From Pseudomonas gingeri (GTDB lineage Bacteria; Pseudomonadota; Gammaproteobacteria; Pseudomonadales; Pseudomonadaceae), in NCBI RefSeq assembly GCF_013386165.1, contig NZ_JACAOS010000017.1, positions 186,001 through 250,000 on the forward strand: a stretch of DNA of 64,000 nucleotides. The letters are read 5' to 3'. Numbering within the stretch: position 1 is the stretch's first letter; the number at the start of each line of letters is the position of its first letter. This document shows, one piece after another, positions 55,159 to 62,225 of the stretch. A program made the position numbers and the translations under genes. The notes under the pieces were generated by a model. It was given only the letters and a program-made list of their open reading frames with translations. It did no database searches and was not told where the DNA came from.

Positions 55159-56403
55159 TTAGACCAACACTTCCCGCTTCTGCTGCTGTTGCCAGGCGAT
55201 ATAGCTGTCCGCCGGCGGGTTCTTCTCGAAGTAACGCTTCAAGCCCTCGAACAAACCGTCGGCAATCGCCTGCTGATGCCGCGCCGTGACCAGACGCTGG
55301 CTGTCACGGGCATTGGAGATAAAGCCGGTCTCCACCAGGATCGACGGCACGTCCGGCGACTTCAGCACCGCGAACCCCGCCTGCTCCACGCGCTTCTGGT
55401 GCAAGGTGGTGATGCCTTCCAGGCTGCCCAGCACGCTATGCCCCAGTTGCAGGCTGGAAGCGATGGTGGCGTTCATCGACATGTCGAGAATCACCCCGGC
55501 CAGCATCGGGTCCTTGTCCTTGAGATTGAGCAGGCTCTGCGCGCCCAGCAAGTCGGCACCGTTTTCCCGTTCGGCCATGAACCGCGCCGTCGTGGAGGTC
55601 GCGCCGCCTTCGGACAAGGCGAACACCGAAGCCCCCGAAGCGGTGATACGCGGCGCCGCATCCGCATGCACCGAGATAAACATGTCGGCGTTGTTCTTGC
55701 GGGAGAACTCCACCCGCTTGCGCAACGGCACAAAGAAGTCGTCGTTGCGCACCAGGCGCACATCGAAACCCTTCTCGCGCTTGAGGCGCTTGGCCAACAG
55801 CCGGCCAATGGACAACACCACGTCTTTCTCGCGCTCGCCCTTCGAACCCACCGCACCCGGGTCCTTGCCGCCATGGCCAGGGTCGACCACCACCATGATG
55901 TCGCGCTTGCGATGGGCGGGGCCGCTTGCCTCCTCATGCCGCACGGGCGGCGGCGGAGGGGCAACGACCGGGGCCGCTGCGAGGATCGTCGGCGCCACAC
56001 CAGCGCCGCCATTGCTGGTCAGGTCGAGCACCAGGCGATGGCCCTGCGCACCCTCGGGGGGCAGCAGGAAGCTGTTGAGCTGAACCGGGCCGGCCAGGTC
56101 CAGGACGATCCGCGTATCGCCCTGGCCAAAATGCCCGGAACGGATCGAACGGATCACCGTGTTGCTCAGCGCCAGCTGTCGGAAATCACCGGTGAGCTTG
56201 GCACCGCTCAAGTCGATGATCAGACGCTCGGGCGAGGTCAGGGAAAAGGTCTTGTATTGAATCGGGCCGCTGAGGTCGAGCACCAGCCGCAGCTTGTTGC
56301 CGTCGCGCCACAGCCGCGCATCCTGGATCTGAGCCGCCGACAAGCCGAACGGCAAAACCACCGTGCCAGCCAATAAAAAGTTGAGTAACTGACGTCTATG
56401 CAT
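55159..56403 (-). CDS. amiA: N-acetylmuramoyl-L-alanine amidase (AmiA/AmiC-like)
   Basis: 414-residue periplasmic peptidoglycan amidase. N-terminus MHRRQLLNFLLAG... has a twin-arginine-like signal, as in AmiA/AmiC. An AMIN domain (about 27-130) is followed by a proline-rich linker and an Amidase_3 domain (about 180-400) with zinc ligands in VVDPGHGGKDPGA, the following Glu, SVHAD, and ILVETGFISN. So the enzyme should still need zinc. Divergent from folE2 across a Zur-box; the P. aeruginosa counterpart (PA5538, recalled) is in the zinc cluster too. An in-frame Met ten codons upstream is an alternative start. Confidence 0.92.
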   Translation of the reverse strand: MHRRQLLNFLLAGTVVLPFGLSAAQIQDARLWRDGNKLRLVLDLSGPIQYKTFSLTSPERLIIDLSGAKLTGDFRQLALSNTVIRSIRSGHFGQGDTRIVLDLAGPVQLNSFLLPPEGAQGHRLVLDLTSNGGAGVAPTILAAAPVVAPPPPPVRHEEASGPAHRKRDIMVVVDPGHGGKDPGAVGSKGEREKDVVLSIGRLLAKRLKREKGFDVRLVRNDDFFVPLRKRVEFSRKNNADMFISVHADAAPRITASGASVFALSEGGATSTTARFMAERENGADLLGAQSLLNLKDKDPMLAGVILDMSMNATIASSLQLGHSVLGSLEGITTLHQKRVEQAGFAVLKSPDVPSILVETGFISNARDSQRLVTARHQQAIADGLFEGLKRYFEKNPPADSYIAWQQQQKREVLV

Positions 56404-56485
56404 AACAGGTACCGCGGATAAGGGAGCGTCCATACTCGTTGTCGCTGTGTAAAGCCCCAGCAAAAAAGGCATCGTCGACTGAATA

Positions 56486-56498
56486 GTTATAATATAAC
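56486..56498. promoter_or_regulatory. Zur-box between amiA and folE2
   Basis: GTTATAATATAAC, perfect palindrome, 33 bases upstream of the folE2 start and 83 bases from amiA. The reverse complement of the 54534 box. Likely represses both transcription units when zinc is plentiful. Confidence 0.88.
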
Positions 56499-56530
56499 AT
56501 GTCGCATTAACTCCGACGATGGACCTACTC

Positions 56531-57427
56531 ATGAATGCGTTGACGCTGCCGGATATCGCCGCGCAGTCATCCCGGCAAGCTTTGCCCCTCGAGTGGGTGG
56601 GCATGTGCGGCATTGCCCTTCCGATCTCGATTGACGGCCACCGCCTCAGCGCCAAAGCCGATGCGGGTGTCAGCCTCGACGATGGCGAAGCGCGGGGCAT
56701 TCATATGTCACGTCTGTACCTGGCCCTGGAACGACTGGAGCAGGAAGACCTGACGCCCGCGCTGATCCGAGAAGTATTACAGCAATTTCTCGACAGCCAC
56801 GACGGACTATCCAGCAACGCCTATCTACGACTCCATAGCGATCTGCTGCTCAAACGCACGGCGTTGGTCAGTCCGCTGGCCGGCTGGAAAACCTATCCAG
56901 TCAGTGTCTTAGCCGAACTGAAAAACGGAGTGTTCCACGTGGAACTAAAAATTGACGTGGCCTACTCCTCAACTTGCCCATGCTCGGCTGCCCTCGCCCG
57001 GCAATTGATCCAACAGCAATTCATCACCGACTTCGCCGACAAGCCCCTGGAGCACAGTGACGTCCTCAGCTGGCTCGGTGGACCGCAAGGCGTCGTCGCC
57101 ACACCTCACAGTCAACGCAGCATTGCACAATTGCATATTCATCTAGATGAAAAAACGTATTGGTTTCCCTTCGAAGCCCTGATCAACGAAGCCGAGGCCG
57201 CTCTCGGCACCGCCGTGCAGACCGCGGTGAAACGCGCGGACGAGCAAGCCTTCGCCCTCGCCAACGGCCAGAACCTGATGTTCTGCGAAGACGCGGCACG
57301 TCGCCTCAACCTGGCGCTCAAGCGCTCGGACGCGGTCAAGGGTTTCCACCTGCGGGTGGTCCATGCCGAAAGCCTGCACGCCCATGACGCCGTGGCCGAA
57401 AGCCGCTGGAACTGGAGGCAGGCATGA
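56531..57427 (+). CDS. folE2: GTP cyclohydrolase I type 2 (FolE2/GCYH-IB)
   Basis: 298-residue enzyme making dihydroneopterin triphosphate for folate; the type IB enzyme can use other metals in place of the zinc needed by FolE. Motifs: PLEWVGMCGIALPI, SRLYLALE near residue 60, SSTCPCSAALARQL (active-site Cys) near 150, and ATPHSQRS near 190 that matches the family's TPHxQRS. ATG 56531 (MNALTLPDIAAQ) preferred over 56519. It is first of the zinc-starvation operon, with its stop overlapping the next gene (ATGA). Confidence 0.95.
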   Translation: MNALTLPDIAAQSSRQALPLEWVGMCGIALPISIDGHRLSAKADAGVSLDDGEARGIHMSRLYLALERLEQEDLTPALIREVLQQFLDSHDGLSSNAYLRLHSDLLLKRTALVSPLAGWKTYPVSVLAELKNGVFHVELKIDVAYSSTCPCSAALARQLIQQQFITDFADKPLEHSDVLSWLGGPQGVVATPHSQRSIAQLHIHLDEKTYWFPFEALINEAEAALGTAVQTAVKRADEQAFALANGQNLMFCEDAARRLNLALKRSDAVKGFHLRVVHAESLHAHDAVAESRWNWRQA

Positions 57428-58092
57428 TCCGCTGCCAAGGCCTGCGCTGGGGCGCCCCGGGCCAGCCCCTCACGCCCGCCGTGGATTTCGAACTCGCCGC
57501 CGGCAGCCTGACCGCCGTGATCGGTGCCAACGGCACCGGTAAAAGCAGCCTGCTGAAAGTCATCGCGGGGTTGCAGAAACCTCTGGCCGGCAAGGTGCAT
57601 CTGGATGTTCCACGACGCGGCAGCCTGTCGTTCCTGCCACAGCAACAGCATCTGGACCGACAGTTCCCCATCAGTCTGCAAGAACTGGTGGCCGCTGGAT
57701 TCTGGGGCATCAAGCAAAGCCCACAGCAACGCAGCGAACGCCTGCAAACCGTACTCGAAGACTGGTGCTTGAGCGGCCTCGAGCATCGCCCGCTGATGGC
57801 CTTGTCCGGCGGCGAATTGCAGCGCGCCTTGCTGGCGCGGATGAGCCTGGCCGAAGCACCGGTCCTCTTGCTCGACGAACCCCACGCCGCCCTCGACGAG
57901 GATGGCCAGGCCCTGCTGTGGAAACATATCCACGCCTGGCACGCGGCGGGTCGCACCCTAGTGGTGGTCTGCCATGACCTGGCCGCCGTGCGCCAACACA
58001 TTCCCGACGCCTTGCGCATCAAGAGCAGCGGCTGTGTCCTGGCGCCGAGCAAAGAGCTGATCGTGCAACAACCCATTACGCAGGTGGCCTGA
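57424..58092 (+). CDS. Metal (zinc) ABC transporter ATP-binding protein
   Basis: 222-residue ATPase: Walker A GANGTGKSSL near residue 35, Q-loop FLPQQQHLD, signature LSGGELQRALLAR near 140, Walker B VLLLDEPHAALD and switch CHD. The ZnuC/MntB/AztA family; short and without the regulatory C-tail. Overlaps folE2 by four bases and the permease by one (TGATG). With the next two genes it forms a second zinc uptake system alongside the ZnuABC expected elsewhere; the metal is inferred from the Zur-box and neighbours. Confidence 0.9.
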   Translation: MIRCQGLRWGAPGQPLTPAVDFELAAGSLTAVIGANGTGKSSLLKVIAGLQKPLAGKVHLDVPRRGSLSFLPQQQHLDRQFPISLQELVAAGFWGIKQSPQQRSERLQTVLEDWCLSGLEHRPLMALSGGELQRALLARMSLAEAPVLLLDEPHAALDEDGQALLWKHIHAWHAAGRTLVVVCHDLAAVRQHIPDALRIKSSGCVLAPSKELIVQQPITQVA

Positions 58093-58961
58093 TGCTGTTG
58101 TTCATCACTCACCTGTTGCAACCGTTCCAGGATTTCGTTTTTATGCGCCGGGCGTTGATCGGCGGTCTGGTCCTGGCTTGCAGCACCGCGCCGCTCGGCG
58201 TGTTCCTGATCCTGCGGCGCATGAGCCTGATCGGGGACGCGGTGGCCCACGGCATTCTGCCCGGCGCCGCCATCGGCTTCTGGATCGCCGGCCTGAGCCT
58301 GTCGGCCCTGACCATCGGCGGCCTCGCCGCCGGCATGGGCATGGCCGGGCTCTCGGCCTGGATCACCCGCCGCACCGGCTTGCGTGAAGACGCCAGCCTG
58401 GCGGCGATCTACCCGATCTCCCTGGCCAGTGGCGTGCTGATCCTCGGCATCGCGGGTAAACGCCTGGACCTGCTGCACCTGCTGTTCGGTTCGGCCCTGG
58501 CGGTGGACGGCCCGACCCTGACCGGCATGCTCTGGGTCTGCGGCATCAGCCTGGTGCTGATGGCGGTGATCTATCGCCCATTGCTGCTGGACACCCTCGA
58601 CCCGCTCTTCCTGCGAACCGTCAGCCGCCTCGGCCCCCTGGCCCACGGTGTGTTCCTGACCCTGGTGGTGTTGAACCTGGTGATCGGCTTCCAGGCCATC
58701 GGTGCCCTGATGGTCGTCGGCCTGATGATGCTGCCGGCAATCGCCTCGCGCTTCTGGAGCCGCAACCTGCCGATGCTGATGCTGATCGCCGCGCTGATCG
58801 GCTGTGTCTCGGTCACCCTCGGATTGCTGCTGTCGTTCTACTACTCGCTGCCCAGCGGCCCGGCCATTGTGCTGGCAGCCGGTGGCTTTTACCTGCTGTC
58901 CGTGGTCTTCGGTCCGGTGCACGGTTTGCTCCGCCGCCCGCCTTTGCTTACATCCCAATGA
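58092..58961 (+). CDS. Metal (zinc) ABC transporter permease
   Basis: 289-residue membrane protein with about eight transmembrane helices of the ABC-3 (ZnuB/MntA) family. Motifs: RRALIGGLVLACSTAPLGVFLILRRMSLIGDAVAHGILPGAAIGF (conserved opening), GLREDASLAAIYPISLASGVLILG, and FQAIGALMVVGLMMLPAIASRFW. Its stop overlaps the ATGA of the binding-protein frame, so the ABC genes are translationally coupled. Confidence 0.92.
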   Translation: MLLFITHLLQPFQDFVFMRRALIGGLVLACSTAPLGVFLILRRMSLIGDAVAHGILPGAAIGFWIAGLSLSALTIGGLAAGMGMAGLSAWITRRTGLREDASLAAIYPISLASGVLILGIAGKRLDLLHLLFGSALAVDGPTLTGMLWVCGISLVLMAVIYRPLLLDTLDPLFLRTVSRLGPLAHGVFLTLVVLNLVIGFQAIGALMVVGLMMLPAIASRFWSRNLPMLMLIAALIGCVSVTLGLLLSFYYSLPSGPAIVLAAGGFYLLSVVFGPVHGLLRRPPLLTSQ

Positions 58962-58972
58962 GATCCCATCCG

Positions 58973-59860
58973 ATGCGCGCTTTATTCGTGCTGTTCAGCT
59001 CCGTGCTGGCCTTGTCGCTGAACCTGTCCACCGCCCAGGCGGCCGATAAACTTCCGGTGGTTGCCAGCTTCAGTATTCTCCGAGACATCACCCAGCAGAT
59101 CGGCGGCGATCATATCGCCGTGATCGGCATGGTCGGCCCGGACGCCGATGCCCACACCTACGAGCCGACACCGGATGACGCCAAGGCCCTGCTCGGCGCC
59201 AAACTGATCGTCAAGAACGGCCTGGGCTTCGAGCCCTGGCTCGACCGCCTGGTGACCAGCACCGAGACCAAGGCCCTGGTGGTCACCGCCAGCAAAGGCG
59301 TGATCTCCCACACCATGGTCGATGACGGCGAAACCATTCCCGACCCGCACGCCTGGCACAACCTGGCCAACGCCGAAATCTATGTGAACAACATCACCAA
59401 GGCGCTGATCAAGGTCGACCCGGCGAACAAGGACGACTACACCCGTAACAGCCAGGCCTACCTGAACGTCATCCACGGCCTGCTGGCTGAAGCCAAGGAC
59501 AAGCTCGGCAACCTGCCAGTCGGCAACCGTCGCATTGTCACCTCCCATGACGCCTTCGGTTACCTGGGCCAGGCTTACGGTATCCAGTTCATGGCGCCGC
59601 AGGGCCTGTCCACCGAACGGGAACCGTCCGCCGCCGAAGTTGCCGCGCTGATCACCCAGATCCGCAAGGACAAGGTCAAGGCCGTGTTCATGGAAAACAT
59701 CAAGGACGCCCGCCTGCTCCAGCAGATTGCCGACGAAAGCGGCGCGCAAATCGGTGGCACCCTGTATTCCGACGCACTCGCCGCCGAAGGTCCGGCCAGC
59801 ACCTTTACCGGTCTGTTCGAATACAACATGAACACCCTGCACGCGGCACTGAGCAAATGA
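58973..59860 (+). CDS. Metal (zinc) ABC transporter substrate-binding protein
   Basis: 295-residue cluster A-I binding protein. Signal peptide MRALFVLFSSVLALSLNLST ends at AQA. Metal ligands expected at His in DADAHTYEPTPDD, His in DPHAWHN, His in TSHDAFGYLG, and Asp in LYSDAL. It lacks the long His-rich loop of ZnuA, as in AztC-like proteins. I start it at 58973; an ATG at 58958 overlapping the permease stop (ATGA) would add five residues. Its own stop overlaps the HisI gene (ATGA). Confidence 0.92.
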   Translation: MRALFVLFSSVLALSLNLSTAQAADKLPVVASFSILRDITQQIGGDHIAVIGMVGPDADAHTYEPTPDDAKALLGAKLIVKNGLGFEPWLDRLVTSTETKALVVTASKGVISHTMVDDGETIPDPHAWHNLANAEIYVNNITKALIKVDPANKDDYTRNSQAYLNVIHGLLAEAKDKLGNLPVGNRRIVTSHDAFGYLGQAYGIQFMAPQGLSTEREPSAAEVAALITQIRKDKVKAVFMENIKDARLLQQIADESGAQIGGTLYSDALAAEGPASTFTGLFEYNMNTLHAALSK

Positions 59861-60288
59861 CCGCGCGGCCACCCTTGTCGATGCTCGATCTGGAGAGCGC
59901 CGCCCTGGGTAGCCGCTGGCCTCTCGCGGCGGTGCTCGATGCACTGCCGTGGAACGAGGACGGATTGATCGCCGCCATCACCCAGCAACACGACAGCGGC
60001 GAAGTACTGATGCTGGCCTGGATGAACCGCCAGGCCCTCGGCGAAACCCTCGAGAGTCGCCAGGTCTGCTACTGGTCACGCTCACGCCAGCGCCTGTGGC
60101 GCAAGGGCGAAACCTCCGGGCACCGCCAGTACCTGGTCGAGGCACGCCTGGATTGCGACGGCGACGCCGTGCTGTTGCGGGTCGACCAGCAAGGCCCGGC
60201 CTGCCATACCGGCCGCCCCAACTGTTTCTACAACGCGATTCGTGACGGCGAGGTCCACGTCATCAGCGCCCCTCTGGAGAACGCTTAA
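59857..60288 (+). CDS. hisI2: Phosphoribosyl-AMP cyclohydrolase, zinc-cluster paralogue
   Basis: 143-residue enzyme for the third step of histidine synthesis. Conserved motifs: VLMLAWMNRQALGETLESRQVCYWSRSR, RLWRKGETSGH, LDCDGDAVLL and GPACHTGRPNCFY. All metal cysteines of the HisI family (DCDxD, ACHTG, NCF) are present, so it is not obviously zinc-free. It is likely a second copy expressed under zinc stress, with hisI expected in the his genes. Overlaps neighbours on both sides (ATGA and TAATG). Symbol by context. Confidence 0.9.
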   Translation: MTARPPLSMLDLESAALGSRWPLAAVLDALPWNEDGLIAAITQQHDSGEVLMLAWMNRQALGETLESRQVCYWSRSRQRLWRKGETSGHRQYLVEARLDCDGDAVLLRVDQQGPACHTGRPNCFYNAIRDGEVHVISAPLENA

Positions 60289-60848
60289 TGATCCGCAAGA
60301 ATCCTTCCGGTCACCTGCCCGTGATTGCCGAGTCCGCCTACGTGGACAAGACCGCGATCATCTGCGGCAAGGTGGTCATCGGTGAAAACGTCTTCGTCGG
60401 CCCCTACGCGGTGATCCGCGCCGACGAAGTCAACGCCCAGGGCGAGATGGACCCCATCGTCATCGGCGCCAACTCGAATATCCAGGACGGCGTGGTGATC
60501 CACTCCAAGTCCGGCGCGGCGGTGACCATCGGCGAGTTCACGTCCATCGCCCACCGCTCCATCGTCCATGGCCCCTGCACCGTCGGTGACCGGGTGTTCA
60601 TCGGTTTCAACAGCGTGCTGTTCAACTGCGTGGTGGGTAACGGCAGCGTGGTCCGGCACAACTCGGTAGTGGACGGTCGTGACCTGCCGCCGGACTTCTA
60701 CGTGCCCTCCACCACCCGCATCGGCCCGGGCACCGACCTGTCGCAGTTTCCGCCGGTAAGTGTCAGCGCCTCGGAGTTTTCCGAAGACGTGGCACGGACC
60801 AACGTTGACCTGGTACGTGGCTACAAGGCCCTGCAAAACGAGTTCTGA
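60288..60848 (+). CDS. Gamma-class carbonic anhydrase-like protein
   Basis: 186-residue left-handed beta-helix (hexapeptide repeat) protein with the gamma-CA histidines: VVIHSKSG, SIAHRSIVHGPC. Members bind iron or cobalt as readily as zinc, which suits a zinc-sparing role in CO2/bicarbonate exchange. The N-terminal section (PVIAESAYVDKTAIICGKVVIGENVFVGPYAVIRADE) is regular hexapeptide repeats. Corresponds to the cam gene of the P. aeruginosa zinc cluster (PA5540, recalled). Confidence 0.9.
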   Translation: MIRKNPSGHLPVIAESAYVDKTAIICGKVVIGENVFVGPYAVIRADEVNAQGEMDPIVIGANSNIQDGVVIHSKSGAAVTIGEFTSIAHRSIVHGPCTVGDRVFIGFNSVLFNCVVGNGSVVRHNSVVDGRDLPPDFYVPSTTRIGPGTDLSQFPPVSVSASEFSEDVARTNVDLVRGYKALQNEF

Positions 60849-60850
60849 CC

Positions 60851-62188
60851 ATGAGCAGCCTGCTGATCCGCAATGCCCGCGTGGTGAACGAGGGCCGTGA
60901 ATTCGACGCCGATATCCGGGTCATCAATGGCCGTATCGAGACCCTCGCCACGCAGATTCACAACGCCAGCGCCGACCTGGAAATCGACGCCGCTGGCCAA
61001 TGGCTGCTGCCGGGGATGATCGACGACCAGGTGCATTTCCGCGATCCCGGTGCGCCGGCCAAGGGCAGTCTCTACACCGAATCGCGGGCGGCAGTGGTGG
61101 GCGGCATCACCAGCTACATGGACATGCCCAACACCCAGCCGGCGACCCTGACCCTTGAAGCCCTCGCCGACAAGCAACGCCGCGCCGCGCAGCATTCGGT
61201 GGCCAACTACGGCTTTCACTTCGGCGTCAGCAACGACAACCTCGACACCATCGCCGCCCTCGATCCAACGAGCGTGGCCGGGGTCAAGGTGTTCATGGGC
61301 GCCTCCACCGGCAATATGCTGGTGGACGATCCGAAGGTGCTGGAGCGTTTGTTCGCCGAAGTGCCGACGATCCTCCTCGCGCACTGCGAGCACACACCGA
61401 CCATCAAGGAGCGGGAGGAAAACCTGCGGGAGCTGTTCGGCGGCCTTGTGCCTCCCGGCGCACACCCGTTGATCCGCAATGCCGAGGCCTGCTATCGCTC
61501 CTCGTCATTGGCGGTGGAACTCGCCAAGCGCCATGGCACACACCTGCATGTCTTGCACCTGACCACCGAACGGGAACTGGCGCTGTTCGAGAACAAGCCG
61601 CTGAGTGAAAAACGCATCAGCGCCGAGGTCTGCCTGCATCACCTGCTCTTTGATGACCGTGACTATCCGCGCCTGGGCAACCTGATCAAATGCAACCCGG
61701 CCATCAAGCACCAGTCGGATCGCGACGCCCTGCGCGAAGCCTTGCTGAGCAACCGCCTGGATGTGATCGGCAGCGATCACGCGCCGCACACCTGGGAAGA
61801 AAAACAACGGCCCTACAGCGAGGCGCCGTCCGGCTTGCCGCTGGTCCAGCATGCCCTGCCGGCGTTGATGGAGCTGGTGGCCGGGCGGGTCCTGCCGTTG
61901 ACCACCCTGGTGGCAAAGACCAGCCACCGGGTCGCCGACCTGTTCGCCATTCCCGACCGTGGCTACCTGCGTGAAGGCTACTGGGCCGACCTGGTGCTGA
62001 TGAACCGTGAACCGCTGTTGCGACCGGTGAGCGCCGAGCCGCTGCTGTCGCAATGTGGCTGGACGCCCTTCGTCGAGCGGCGCTTTCGTCATTGGGTCAG
62101 CACCACAGTGGTGTCCGGCCAGGTGGCCTGGCATGCCGGAAAAATCCACGACACCTGCCAGGGCCAGCCCCTGGGTTTTCTCCGTTAA
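60851..62188 (+). CDS. pyrC2: Dihydroorotase paralogue PyrC2
   Basis: 445-residue amidohydrolase of pyrimidine synthesis, class I DHOase type. It has GMIDDQVHFRDPG at residues 55-67, GVKVFMGAST (carboxylated Lys region), ILLAHCEHTP, LHVLHLTT and the catalytic GSDHAPHT. In the metal motif the first His of HxH is Gln60 (Q-V-H), whereas classical enzymes have H-x-H. That may change metal number or type. Starts 2 bases after the gamma-CA gene. Recalled counterpart PA5541 is in the P. aeruginosa zinc cluster. Confidence 0.9.
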   Translation: MSSLLIRNARVVNEGREFDADIRVINGRIETLATQIHNASADLEIDAAGQWLLPGMIDDQVHFRDPGAPAKGSLYTESRAAVVGGITSYMDMPNTQPATLTLEALADKQRRAAQHSVANYGFHFGVSNDNLDTIAALDPTSVAGVKVFMGASTGNMLVDDPKVLERLFAEVPTILLAHCEHTPTIKEREENLRELFGGLVPPGAHPLIRNAEACYRSSSLAVELAKRHGTHLHVLHLTTERELALFENKPLSEKRISAEVCLHHLLFDDRDYPRLGNLIKCNPAIKHQSDRDALREALLSNRLDVIGSDHAPHTWEEKQRPYSEAPSGLPLVQHALPALMELVAGRVLPLTTLVAKTSHRVADLFAIPDRGYLREGYWADLVLMNREPLLRPVSAEPLLSQCGWTPFVERRFRHWVSTTVVSGQVAWHAGKIHDTCQGQPLGFLR

Positions 62189-62225
62189 TCCGCTCCACCG
62201 CCTGATCGACCAAGGACCGCCACCG

